Positions 44,713 through 55,461 are shown, counted from the stretch's first letter. The stretch: 64,000 nt of DNA from Cladophialophora immunda (GCF_000835495.1 NW_015622545.1:3916998-3980997), one strand, 5' to 3'. Notes: generated by a model not told the origin, from the sequence alone. Numbers and translations: made by a program.

Positions 44713-46035
44713 ATGGCAAGGGAATTCAGTGGCAGTTGTGGTTTGAGGCAAAACCTGGCCTCGCCGCCTGAGACAGCCTCTGCGGCGGTTTTGACTGGTG
44801 ATTACAGTGATCCATATACGGTGAAAAGGGTTTGTGTGTCGCAGCCGGGACCGCAAGAGGTTCTTGTCCAGCTGGCATTCACCGGTGTGTGCCACGGAGA
44901 TGTATATGCACGAGATGGTGGCGGTCCAGCCCCGAAGATCCCTATTCGGCCATTGGTCGGAGGCCACGAGGGCGTTGGAACCATTGTCGCCATGGGCACG
45001 GCAGGCATGGACGGGTTCAGGATAGGGGATGTGGTGGGAATTGCTTGGAGAAGTTATGTCTGCGGCACCTGTAACGCGTGTAAGCACGGCGAAGAAAACC
45101 ATTGTTATAATCAGCAAGTCACTGGGTCACATCGAGATGGGACGTTTCAGGGTACGTCGACGTTCCGCCACAGGCAACGGGGCCCGAGTGGAACCTAAGT
45201 TCTTCCCGTCATGAGGAGGCCATCTGACGAATTTTACAGGATATGTCTCCTTCCCAACTTCTCAGCTGATCCCTATTCCGGCGAAAATCTCTCTGCCGAG
45301 TGCCTGTCCCATCCTCTGCGCGGGCGTCACTGTTCATACCTCGCTGCGGCTGATGAAGCCACAGCCGTCGAAATGGTGCGCCATAGTCGGCGCTGCGGGC
45401 GGTCTAGGTCATCTGGGCATCCAGTATGCCAAGGCCATGGATCTGAAGGTGCTGGCGATCGACGGGAACGGGGCTGAAAAAGAAGCGTTCTGCAAAAAGA
45501 TGGGCGCCGATGCTTTTGTCGACTTCGGTCGGGAGGACTTTGTGGAGGCCGTGGTCACTCAGACCGGCGGCGGTGCGGACTATATTCTGGTTCTGAGTCC
45601 TCATCAGTCATCATATGAGTAAGTTCTGCTCCCTGCTGCAAGTGGAGTGCGACCGTGGGTGACACCCCTTTTCTTTCTATAGTGCGGCTGGACAATACGC
45701 AAATTTCGGGGCACACATCATGGCGGTTGGAATTGGAAACGCCCAGTAAGTACTCCAGAGGCTCCTTGACTTCTGGAAGGAGGACTAGCGTGCTGATCGG
45801 TGGCCAAAACAGCATGTCGTTGAGACCGATTTTGAACAAGAACTTGGTGGTTCGCTCTAACGAGACGGGGACCAAGGCAGATATCCTCTTGGCCTTGGAC
45901 CTCTGTGTCCAAGGCAAGGTTGTGCCAGAGCTCGAAATCATTGAACTTGATGATATCAACATAGCACTGGACCGAATCAAGTCGGGCAAGGTTATGGGAA
46001 AGCTTGTTGTCGATCTCCGGGGTCGAAAGAATTGA
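44713..46035 (+). CDS. Zinc-dependent alcohol dehydrogenase
   Basis: Four exons, 44713-45151, 45240-45618, 45683-45745 and 45813-46035; 1104 bases, 367 residues, phases consistent. Medium-chain ADH: catalytic zinc ligands in GVCHGDVYARD and GGHEGVGTI, structural zinc Cys set in CGTCNACKHGEENHC, NAD-binding VGAAGGLGHLGIQYAKAM, then KKMGADAFVDF and NFGAHIMAVGIG. The C-terminus is ELEIIELDDINIALDRIKSGKVMGKLVVDL. This is the propanol-preferring (Adh1-like) tetrameric type, cytosolic. It could interconvert a (benzylic) alcohol and the aldehyde used by the cluster ALDHs. That link is inference from context. Confidence 0.92.
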
Positions 46036-46560
46036 AGTGTCTGCTGTTAGAGCTTGCCGGAACCCCTGAGGAGCCAATACCTGGGCATTTACCTCTAAAG
46101 GATCGATTATAGAGACCTAAAAATAGAGTCCACCAAGTGGTAAGAGTCAGGATGGGAACATTTGATACACAGTCAGAAAGTAGCTTACGTATCGTAAAGC
46201 GGCTCGTAATAGACTAACTTGTTGAAGATAAAAGGGATAGTGACCAATATCTTCCGGCTGGAAGGCAAGGGGGATTAAACGGGTCTAGAGGTAGAGACCG
46301 CCCCGCTCGATCGATGTATACCCTCGCACATGTACTTCCTCGAAAGAACGTGTTCGGCGCCGCTCCGCCCTTTTACACTCCCAACCCGTTCTATCCGTGC
46401 TTTAGGATCGTGGGGACCCCGCGTAAAAGTTGCTATCTCGTTTTGTCAAAACCTGCCCCACAAAGGCCAGTCTCTCCGGATGTGGGTAGACTTCCACATC
46501 TTCGCGGGACCACGATTCTGCTGAAGGAATCCTCGCGGTCACTGATCCTTAGGCAGGGGG
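46036..46560. other. Intergenic
   Basis: About 525 bases between the ADH stop and the recognisable start of the broken GST-like gene; no gene supported. Confidence 0.4.
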
Positions 46561-46569
46561 AAGACACTG

Positions 46570-47559
46570 GTGATCAGTATTACTATTTCGGGCTCTCCCT
46601 CCTAGTCTGTTCAGGCCAGCATAGTGAAATCCAAGCAATATGGCTGGAGAGAATCATCTCGTTATATCTTGTTTTACAACCCTTACTCCTTCTGCTCGTT
46701 GCAGGTCCTCTACACTCTGGCGCTTCGAGGCGCGCCGAAAGATGTGGACACTGAAATGATTATAGCCCTTCAAACCGTGGACATCTTCAATGAGGAGCAT
46801 CTGAGCGAGCAGTTCCTGTGCGAAATCAGTGTTGAGGGTCAGGTAAGAACAAACCAAAGCATTGACTTGAATAATCATGATTGACGCAGCGTGCCCCTAC
46901 TTTCTCTAGGTTCCCGTGCTCATGAATCCCTCCACCATGGAAAATCCCATGCCCAATAGCCTCAAAATGACCTTTTACATCGGATCGGATCGAAATACCC
47001 TGAACTCTTCCCAGATGCCCATGGCGCGCAGAGCTCGTCGACCTTCATGCTCTGAATTATTTCTCGCTCTCCCTTCCGACTCCCCCGCATGTTGCGAAGG
47101 GGTTCGAAACTGCAATTCTCCAGAGACTCGAAAACCCAGACATTTCCGATAGGTATCGGAAAGCTCTCGAGTTTAAACTAGGCGTATATGTCCCGACACA
47201 CAAGGCTCCCTCCTTCCCGGCTCCTAGACTCTTGAACAGGCGAGCTGAACATAAACAGAGTCCGGCGGGGTAAAATCAGAGGACTGGTGCCTCCCGAAGT
47301 CGCCAAAATGGAAAAGAACGCGACAGAGCTCCGCGCCTCCCTCGCCGCGCTGCTCCCTGATGATCCCAGGCAGTGGATATATAACAACAAACCGACTGCA
47401 CTCGACGCACATCTCGTGCCTTTTATTGCTCGGCTGACTGACGTTGGGTGGGCGAACCTGATTCCCCAGAAATTGCGCGAATATGCAAGCTGGGCATGGC
47501 AGGGGCACGAATGGTCCACCCTGATGGCTGGTCGAACGCCTATGGTCCCTCCGCGATGA
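46570..47559 (+). pseudogene. Glutathione S-transferase-like gene, disrupted by three small frameshifts
   Basis: Thioredoxin-fold start QYYYFGLSLLVCS (about 46577), intron acceptor before VLYTLALRGAPKDVD (46706), a second intron after CEISVEGQ, then VPVLMNPSTMENPMPNSLKM. The C-terminal half has LNYFSLSL, ILQRLENPDISDRYRKALEFKL, LVPPEVAKMEKNATELRASL and WAWQGHEWSTLM, typical of a fungal GST group. The reading frame shifts three times, at distances too short for introns. First, a 5-base tandem duplication ATCGG (46979-46988) follows TFYIG. Second, there is an extra GC in a GCGCGC run (47024-47029) after DAHGA. Third, an extra G sits in a G4 run (47267-47270) before KIRGLVPP. A clear ATG near the N-terminus is also missing. 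It is probably inactive; the third shift, in a homopolymer, could be a sequencing error. It lies next to the ADH. Confidence 0.72.
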
Positions 47560-48564
47560 GAGATGGCTTTGACATTAGACTAGACTCAAACAAACTCGCT
47601 GTTCGATCCAATATCCCGTGTGCTTTCTTAATTTCGGTCTTCTCGCGCAGCGACGAGACAAGCAACCTCTCGAGGTTGTGCAACCCCAGGGTCGCGAATT
47701 TCATAAGATAATCCGCGAGGTGTGATCACCATTGATGATAGATATCTGAGAGGAGGGAATGCTAGATCTAGGTTACTGCACGGAATTCAGATCAAAGCGC
47801 CCAGTGGCTGACGCAGGGCAACCTTTGAGGGCTAGACGGGGCCAGACATGAAGCTACATGGAGATGCGGAAGAAATCCGAAAAGACAAGGCTGCTGTTGG
47901 CGACTTGTTCTGCCCCGTAGCGCCCTGCCATTACATAGCTTTATGGACATTCATTAGCAGTTACATAGGTGCACAATATCGCCCCACATTACATGGGTGA
48001 TGATATTCTATCTTCACCTTCCTCCGAAAGTTAACCAGCTGGTGACATTTAGATCAGTAAAGCAAAGACCTGTCTCAGCAAAGACTGGTCCAGGCGGCGA
48101 CCTATTTGGAGCTTAAGGACTTGGGGGGTGCGGGGGATGAGCCCAAGGGCTGGTGAGGCCTTCAGCAACTGCCCCTAGGCTCTGGTGCATCCTCTGGCGT
48201 TGGCCTAGCTTCTCTACTCACAGTTTTACTACTGCGAGTCCAGAACTAGAGACTGCAAGATCCGCCAAAGGCCCGGAAAGAATGGCATCGTGCCAAGGTC
48301 TTCACCATCAATTGCCCGTCATTCATAAACACCTAGGTTAGTAGACACCGCCCGTCCAACTCTCTTATTCCAATCTGCTATCTCCTGCGCGCCTCCCTTC
48401 GCCGCCCAAACTCTTCTAGTTGAAACAGCGTGCCGCTCTTTCTAATGCTTGAATTATCCTCCAACACAATATCTTCCCACCAAACTTTTGTTTCCAGTGG
48501 CCTCAGCTGCAAGAGGCGGGAATTCTGACGTTTGAAGCTCAACCTGGCCCGAGAACAGGGTTCT
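47560..48564. other. Intergenic, A/T-rich
   Basis: About 1 kb ahead of the C2H2 regulator. It contains scattered TTACATAG/TTACATGG motifs (47931-47999) and no supported gene; probably the regulator's promoter and the right border of the core catabolic block. Confidence 0.4.
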
Positions 48565-51505
48565 ATGTCTATCCCGAGTGGCATAGCAAATTCCACCCAG
48601 AGAGGCACGGTGGGAAACATTGTTGCTCCTGTACCAAACGATGGATTGGCGTCCCGGCTAGCCAGAAGACAGTGCCCCGTTTGTGGCCGAATTTTTCTGA
48701 AGACCGATCATCTCGACCGCCATGTTCGATCACACACCAAGGAAAAGCCCTATGTCTGTGCCACTTGCGGCAAGCGATATGGTCGATCGTAATTACCGAC
48801 AGCCTCCATCCAATGCTTACGGTTGTGCTCTGTGAAACTGATTGGTCTTTGTTATAATAGGGATACTCTGTTGCGCCACGAAGGTGTTCATAACCGCGAG
48901 AAGCCTAGTGACGGAAACGCTACGCAGCTGCCTTCTCCAAAACGGCGTAAGCCTCATGAGCCGCAAGGTAAGCTGCCAGACCCCGGTCAGTGCTGAGAAA
49001 CTTGTGTCGAGCTCACGACATCTCTAATAAGATCGTCAGAGTCGACGACATGCCCGCTGCAAAATGAGAGAACTATCCGGCGCAGTCAAACTTCTTCAAA
49101 CGTTCCACTTACTCCCGCGGCCGCCCTACGAGAATATCACTTTGGTATGGTCGCTTCTGCTGTAAACTCGACCCTCTGTGATATGGGCCACCAGCGTGGT
49201 CCGAATGGCCCGTCCGAAGAAGGTGGGACTGTGGAGGTACCAGTGGCAGCACCTCTGATGGATCAAGTTGCTTTGCATCCTCTTCAAGGCGAACAACCAC
49301 AGAATGTTCTTCTCCACCAGGCGGCAGTCAACACGGGGATAGATATGGATCTCCCCACCTTTCCCTCAAATCAGTCCGTGGATTTTGACAACGAAACCGC
49401 TGCCTTTATATGGGAAGATATCGACCTGGGTGACCTCAATTCATATTTCTTGGACCCCTTACGCTCGTTGGAAGACTGTCCGAGTCGTCTTCCAAAAATT
49501 ACGCAAACAAGGCCAGACCCCGGAAAACTTGCAGAGGAAACCGGTCTAGCACAGAGCCACAATGCTGCGGCCGCCGCTGTGGAGCAACTGTGGTTTACAA
49601 GGCTTGAAAGCGACTGCGGTAATACAGCTAATAAGCTTGCACATACTGCCTCCGGTGAATCGACTCCGAAGGGATCGAAATGTGCTCGCGAAGATATCAA
49701 CGAAGTATATCGCATTAACCTGACTAACAGGCTCCGCCCACGATATTCTGAGGAACCACTACCATCAACTGACTTCTTGGTGAGTGTCATCGTTGTGGAT
49801 AAGATCAAAGGAGACCAGGCTTGCTGACAATGGTTATTTGCAGAAGCTCAGTTTGCAGATGTATTTCGATCGTGTAAACCCATCGTTTCCGATTTTCCAT
49901 GCTGCTACATTCCGACCAACAGAGGAGAATGGCTTTCTTCTCTTGTCTCTCTGTGCTCTTGGCTGTCTCTTCGTCGGGAGTGAGGAAGCTACACGCTACG
50001 GGTCTACCCTTTTTGAAAGACTCCTCCGAGCAATGATGACCTCGGTGCGAGCTTTGTCTTTTCTTCAACTCTTAGCTCTGCTGACAAGCCTGAAAGTGGG
50101 ATTTCGTCATCGCTAAGCATGCAGAGGAGAAAGTACCTATGGTCCAGACGGCTCTAATAGGACAGACTTTCATGATGTTATCAGGAGTAAGTCTCCATCA
50201 CACATCTTACTATATCTTCGATGCGCAGCATTCACCTGTGGACGTAGAACCCTCGCCATGTCGCCATCGCTTCAGCTTTTCACGGCACAGTGATATCGGT
50301 AATTCCTCCCTTGGAACCTCTCAAAACAGAGATAGTCCTTAACAAGGCCTAAGTGGGCTCGACGCGCAGATCTGATGACTTTGAAACACGAGCCTGTCAA
50401 CCTTGAAGGCCTAAGCGGATCTCAGCTGGCAAGTGCCTGGCGTAGCTGGGCACGGCGAGAGGAAATGCAAAGGTACGAGGCCTCGGATGTTTCCTGTGTT
50501 TGGTCTATCAAGGTGTAAATTGCTGACTCGGTGTTACTTCTGAATGATAATAGGACGGCACTCGCGGTTTTCATCCACGACGCCGAGCTTGCAGCTTTAT
50601 TTCACCACGAACCATTTCTTCGGTATGGCGGTAAAAATGCGCCCATAGCCAGCTCCTCGGAAGCCTTCTCTGCAGCTACGGTCAACAGCTGGGTGCGGGC
50701 AATGCGGAAAGACACGAATAATGGGCTACACGACGGGGCCGCTGCGACTCCCTCTCCATCACTAAGATACCAGCTACCAAACGAAGCATGCTCTCACAGC
50801 ATGTTCAGTGCATATGTTATCCTGGAATGTATCGGCGCTGCCATCTGTGAAGAAAGGGTGGCCGGCACGCTCGACACCACCGCGGCACGAAAATATGAAA
50901 CGGATCTCATCGCGTGGTATGAGGTGTTTGGAGAAAAGGCAAAGGCCGAATCCGATCCTCAGTTTTTACTCGTCCTCTGGCACTGGACCTTCATCTCGCA
51001 ATTCGTCGATCTAAATCGTTTGGAGTTAGCGGCAGGGAAGAAGGGAGTCGTGGCTGCAGACTCGTCTGTCGAATACTTGACTGAGTGGTCTTCTTCGGTT
51101 GCGTCGAAGAGATGTCTAATCCACGCTTATCTCCTCCAGAAGCACATGGAGGGCAGGTCAACGCGACGTCCTGTGGCAATCCACGTTCCTCGATGTCTCT
51201 TTTCCGCCGCTATCTCCTGGTCGTCATTCTTCCTCGCACTCCGCAATAACGCGACCCAGGATATCGAGGGATCCCAGAAGAACGTGGGCTTCGCAGAGTT
51301 CCGCATGCTCGGCCTGGATTTCTCCCACCAGTGGTCCGACGTAATCGGCTTTCGGAACGGCAATGTCGTGACGATCATGGGAAACACTCTGTGTACACTG
51401 GCGGATATGCTCAGGCAGACTGGCCATTGGGGAATTGCCCAGCGGTTTGCCCAAATTCTTGGTCCCCTCATTCACGAGGGGGACGAAGGTCTGCTTCCGC
51501 ACTAG
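48565..51505 (+). CDS. C2H2 zinc-finger plus fungal-specific transcription factor
   Basis: ATG at 48565. Exons 48565-48788, 48861-48967, 49040-49779, 49844 to about 50044, about 50118-50186, 50248-50298, 50354-50472 and 50554-51505. Two classical fingers, CPVCGRIFLKTDHLDRHVRSH and CATCGKRYGRSDTLLRHEGVH, the second split by intron 1 at RS/DTLLRH; then a basic PKRRK. A Fungal_trans region follows: MYFDRVNPSFPIFHAATF, GQTFMMLSGNPRHVAIAS, FHGTVISWARRADLM, and TALAVFIHDAELAALFHHEPFLR. The intron at about 50045-50117 is uncertain, since several phase-0 choices exist. The intron ending at 50353 uses an AAG acceptor. Once these are accepted the gene is intact, about 830 residues. Nuclear regulator, possibly of the flanking hydrolase and P450 genes. 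Confidence 0.85.
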
Positions 51506-51755
51506 CACCACTGAATGGAAGTGAAGCAATACCGAGATAAAGGATAGACCCATAGGATTACGAATATCCGAATACCTGAAGCAAAGTGCTGAAATACTTC
51601 CACAACGGCTACAGCTCTGTTAGAGAACGTTAGCTTCTGTATCCATATTTGGAGAACTTCTTCTCTAGTCAGATCGAGAACTGAGCTGTTTAGAGATAGG
51701 TGAAAGGGATGTATATTTAGATTGAATTTCAATCAAAATCAGCTTCTCGCGCCCC

Positions 51756-52760
51756 TTACATCCTGAGCAGTTTTTGAATGCTCTTAGTCGTCGCCTCGGG
51801 GCATTCTAGTGTCCAGAAATGTCCCCCGGGCATATACTCCACCGCCACATCCGCCGCATTAGGCAGATAGTCTCTGGCCTTCTCGTAGAACTCCCTGGGC
51901 TGCGTCTTGCTGTCGTAGCCCTGGATGATCATCACGGGACACTTCCATTTCGCCAGCAATCTATTCCTTCGATCCAGCCACTCGGCACGGAACGAGGAGG
52001 AGTTGAAATACCGTGGGACGGCCTTGGTGACGCCCGGATACGAGTACTCCTGGATGACGCGCGAGAATTCGTCGTCGGGAATCGGGATCTTCGTGATCCA
52101 GGTGTAGACGAAGCATACGAAGCGCGTTGGGTCAGACATGAGGCCCGTATATGGAGCGTCCATGAACAAATCGCCTTGCGGTGCTAGGGCCGGGTTGAAA
52201 TGGTAGAGGTGCTGCTCCCCTCTTCCGTACCGGAGGATGTTGTCAGGGTGAAGCGCAACAATGTAGTCGGCCTGCACGGTCCCTCGGTCATGGGTGACCA
52301 AGTTGAATCGCTGCAAGCCAATCTGCTTCAACATGCCGTACAGTTGTTCCGCGGCCCCCTCGTGGCGATAATCCCCCGGTCTCTTGTCCGACTGCCCATA
52401 GCCCTTCAAATCGGGCGCGACGCATCGATATCCCTGATCCCGAGACAAAGTCGCCATTTGATGATGCCATTGAAACCACGAGTCCGGGATGCCGTGGAGG
52501 AATACCACGACCTCCCCCGAGGCCGGCCCCGTCTCGACATAGTGAAATAGCACCGTCTCGTGATCCCCAGGCGCCTCGACAAAATGATGTGTGAATGTGA
52601 CCCCGTCAAGCTGTTCAGTGTCGCCTTCCACGTCGGCACGTCGGGGTTTCACCGAAGCGAATTGGCGTGCGCGCTGTTCAATCTTGTCTTCCGGCGGAAG
52701 GAAATTCTCTATTGCCTGGGCGGCCCGTGCAGGCAGTTCACTGTATTGATGCACAGTCAT
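51756..52760 (-). CDS. Alpha/beta hydrolase, epoxide hydrolase / haloacid dehalogenase type
   Basis: Single exon, 334 residues from MTVHQYSELPARAAQ at 52760; the frame also has an ATG at 52829. The later start was chosen because a TATATAA lies at about 52861-52868, only 32 bases before the upstream ATG but about 100 before the chosen one. Oxyanion HGIPDSWFQWHHQM (HGxP), nucleophile elbow NLVTHDRGTVQADY with Asp as the nucleophile, and catalytic His in MPGGHFWTLE. An Asp nucleophile separates it from the Ser esterases at 3817 and 27124. HDRG is the form seen in fluoroacetate-type dehalogenases and some epoxide hydrolases. Next to P450s, opening of an epoxide is plausible. Substrate unproven. 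Confidence 0.85.
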   Translation of the reverse strand: MTVHQYSELPARAAQAIENFLPPEDKIEQRARQFASVKPRRADVEGDTEQLDGVTFTHHFVEAPGDHETVLFHYVETGPASGEVVVFLHGIPDSWFQWHHQMATLSRDQGYRCVAPDLKGYGQSDKRPGDYRHEGAAEQLYGMLKQIGLQRFNLVTHDRGTVQADYIVALHPDNILRYGRGEQHLYHFNPALAPQGDLFMDAPYTGLMSDPTRFVCFVYTWITKIPIPDDEFSRVIQEYSYPGVTKAVPRYFNSSSFRAEWLDRRNRLLAKWKCPVMIIQGYDSKTQPREFYEKARDYLPNAADVAVEYMPGGHFWTLECPEATTKSIQKLLRM

Positions 52761-52860
52761 TGTGATTAGATTGGATGCCCAGAGAATAGAGCCAGGACTG
52801 GATCTCAGCAGTCGAGAATCATCCGACAAGAATTCAGACCTTCCAGAGTCATTTCCGCGT

Positions 52861-52868
52861 TATATAAA
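52861..52868 (-). promoter_or_regulatory. TATA box of the epoxide-hydrolase-type gene
   Basis: The minus strand reads TTTATATAACG in this position; about 100 bases upstream of the chosen ATG (52760), in line with the spacing at two other genes in the window. Confidence 0.4.
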
Positions 52869-53757
52869 GGTAATATTTAGGCCCGCGGAGGATGAAATTG
52901 ACAGCGGAACCCAGGATTCAAATCAGTGCGATTGAGGCAAATGGGAGACAGCAGCCAACCCACAACGCCCCGCGGATTCACCAGGATTCTGCCCTCGCGA
53001 GTTTCCCGATTTTCAGCTTTGCCAATGCCCCGCGCGATCCAGAGGCAGAAAGAAACTCTGGGGACGGGGTTGTCCAAGACTCCGCAATATACGACGGGGC
53101 GATGATATTGTTGTGGGGTCCCCGCAGACGTCATTGCGACAACGAACCTCTTCGTTTACAGGCAGGGACAACAATATCAAGGGCTAGCCACTGCTTCCTT
53201 GCCCCGTCGCAAAACGAAAAGGCAGCGGAAACTTGTAACGTCTTGCTTATGCTGCCGCCGCCGCCACATGGGTGGAAATGGTCTTGCCAAACCCTGCCTT
53301 GTGCTGTGGAGAGGATATCCTTACCCTGGCCCTACCCGCCAGGAGACCAACTAGACAACATGAGGAGAGTGTTGCAGCGGGTTTTTAGACATTATTCAAT
53401 GGCCATTTCTTCATTCTCACTCTAACTTACCGAAGGGGTAGGCGGATTGCGGACGGTATGGAAAGTCACCCATAACAATACTAAGCGGTAAGGCATGTCA
53501 GAGAGATAGTCGATGGAGGAGTCCACTGTTTGGCTCTACCTGATTTGCTAGCATGAGTTTCTAAAGAGTCACCTTGCTGTGACGACAGTGTCTATCTTTA
53601 TATCCAGCGCCCGCGGCTCGCCTCCCACATTTCTTCTGAACATGGCATCTCCATTTGCGCGTTATTCAACGAACGTATATTGCGCATAATGGTTCATTCC
53701 TCCGGCAGGACTACAGGCTCCTAAGGTTCGGTCCTGCTGTACTCTTTCTACACAGAG
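52869..53757. other. Intergenic; 12-base inverted repeat
   Basis: About 0.9 kb between the hydrolase start and the P450 stop. It contains a perfect 12-base inverted repeat (TGATATTGTTGT at 53103-53114 and its complement at 53168-53179, spacer 53 bases). The 177-residue open frame at 52892-53425 has no family motif and spans the presumed promoter, so no gene is called. Confidence 0.4.
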
Positions 53758-55461
53758 CTAGTCCTGGAAGAGATCCAGTTTCTCTTCATCCCATCTTTCC
53801 AATGCCTCTTCAAACGAGTGACGAATGACGTCCGCACGAGCCTTGCTTCGGGGCTTCAAGCTGACGGGGAACACCTTGGTGTTGGTAATGATGCTATTTT
53901 CATATGCGGTTGCGGGGTCGCAAGAAACAGGGATTTCGTTGCCCAGGTCATCCGTGGCCGGTGTGATGTCAAATGCCCACAGTAACCTCGCCGCGAAAAG
54001 CAGCACGCTCGCCTCAGCCAGATGGATGCCCGGACAGATGCGCCGGCCCCATCCGAAGATGTAGTGATCGCGTTGCATGGGATCGGCTTCTAGGCTGGAT
54101 TCAAACGTCGATTTGGTATTCCCGTCATAGCGCTCGGGATAGAAGATATCCGGGTTTGGGTAGTGATTTGGGTCCTGTTGCATGGCCCAAACATTACCGA
54201 AGATGATACTGTCTTTGGGGATATAGTAGCCTTCGATTTCATCCTCCTCCGGGTTGGAGTGAGGGATGCCCATGTTGATGATCGCTCGCCACCGCATGAC
54301 TTCTTTGACTATCTGATTGATGTAATTCATCTGGGACAAGTCTTCAAATGTTGGCAGTCGCGTTTCGGGTACTGCGGCATCGACTGCCTCTTGACCTTTA
54401 CGCATGACCCGTGGGTTGAGAAGCATGGCCATGGTAAAATTCATTAGCACAATAGATGTTGTATCCGAGCCAGCTTCCATCAGTGTCATAGCTTGGTATG
54501 CGATGCACCTGTCGTCGAGATACTTCTCCGTTTGCTCCGCCTCGCTCATGCCTTTTCGCTGTTCGAATAAGGCGCGAATTAGACCCGGGTTGGGTACTCC
54601 GCGGTCCATCTGGTGCTGAGTGCGGTCTAACAGCCCTTTCATGAAAGGCCACTGCCATTTGAGCTTCCTGTTGACTTCGTGCTCCCAGGTTCGCAAGAAG
54701 TAGGGTAGCTTCTTGAAAATGGGGAATATGTCCACAAGATATTGCCCGGGTTGTATCGTCTTAGACATGTCGTCCATGATCCAGAAGACTGTCTTGACGA
54801 TGTCATCTCGAAGCGAGGTGACCCGGTGACCGTACGCTAAAGTCATCATGACGGATAAAGTGTATCTGCGGAACGAGGCCTGGACATCGGCATAGTTGGA
54901 TCTTTGGTGCTCGACGGGACTCTCTGCCCAGCTAAGAAGCTCATGCAAGGCTTGACGGGATTCCAGCTCTTGGATCTTATGATTTTCCTTGGTGCGTGAA
55001 ATTGACAAAATTAGGTGCATCTGCCGTCGGAACGCCGCGTGCATAGGGCCACTGGGGATGAAAGCTATCCGTCGGTTTTGAGACAAGAGCTCACTTCCCA
55101 CGTGTGGTGAATTCCTGCTGCTGAATTTGCCACCCCTCTTCTCAAACAGCTCCTTTGCGAGTCGGGGATCATTCACTGAGATGATGGCTTTAGGACCAAC
55201 GGTGACCTTAAAAATCGGACCATATACTTGAGCCCACTTCTGGAAGGTCAAAAAAGGAGAAACTGGGTCAAACTGAAACGAATTGTCGCCGAGTTTGTTG
55301 GTAGGAGGCCCGGGAATCTTTTTTAGTCCTCGTTTCTCGGCCTCTCCAGGTTGAAGAAGATAAAGTCCAAGGTAGTAGAGACCGAGAATAGAGAGTATGG
55401 ATACTGCAGAAAGAGATGGATGGCCTGCTATTGCAATTGCAGTTCCCGTGATGAGCAGCAT
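53758..55461 (-). CDS. Cytochrome P450 monooxygenase (intronless)
   Basis: Single exon, 567 residues. N-terminal membrane anchor (LLITGTAIAIAGHPSLSAVSILSILGLYYLG) and proline hinge KKIPGPPTNKLGDN. The I-helix is LMEAGSDTTSIVLMNF and K-helix ExxR is KEVMRWRAIINMGIPH. The PERF-type region is YPERYDG, and the haem ligand motif is FGWGRRICPGIHLAEAS. The C-terminus is charged and slightly longer than usual (EEALERWDEEKLDLFQD). ER-bound class II P450. The HxN/IPH-type K-helix neighbourhood resembles fungal O-methylsterigmatocystin-oxidoreductase-like P450s, a very broad group. Divergent from another P450 at 56336 across 874 bases. Substrate unknown. Confidence 0.92.
   Translation of the reverse strand: MLLITGTAIAIAGHPSLSAVSILSILGLYYLGLYLLQPGEAEKRGLKKIPGPPTNKLGDNSFQFDPVSPFLTFQKWAQVYGPIFKVTVGPKAIISVNDPRLAKELFEKRGGKFSSRNSPHVGSELLSQNRRIAFIPSGPMHAAFRRQMHLILSISRTKENHKIQELESRQALHELLSWAESPVEHQRSNYADVQASFRRYTLSVMMTLAYGHRVTSLRDDIVKTVFWIMDDMSKTIQPGQYLVDIFPIFKKLPYFLRTWEHEVNRKLKWQWPFMKGLLDRTQHQMDRGVPNPGLIRALFEQRKGMSEAEQTEKYLDDRCIAYQAMTLMEAGSDTTSIVLMNFTMAMLLNPRVMRKGQEAVDAAVPETRLPTFEDLSQMNYINQIVKEVMRWRAIINMGIPHSNPEEDEIEGYYIPKDSIIFGNVWAMQQDPNHYPNPDIFYPERYDGNTKSTFESSLEADPMQRDHYIFGWGRRICPGIHLAEASVLLFAARLLWAFDITPATDDLGNEIPVSCDPATAYENSIITNTKVFPVSLKPRSKARADVIRHSFEEALERWDEEKLDLFQD

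Noticed and set aside
50248..50298. Apparent frameshift (missing C before HGTVIS) in the C2H2 regulator
   Set aside because: Moving the upstream acceptor to the TAG at 50245-50247 gives MMLSG/NPRHVAIASAFHGTVIS in one frame, so no indel is needed.
52892..53425. 177-residue plus-strand open frame
   Set aside because: No recognisable domain, overlaps the presumed hydrolase promoter, and lacks splice or start context.
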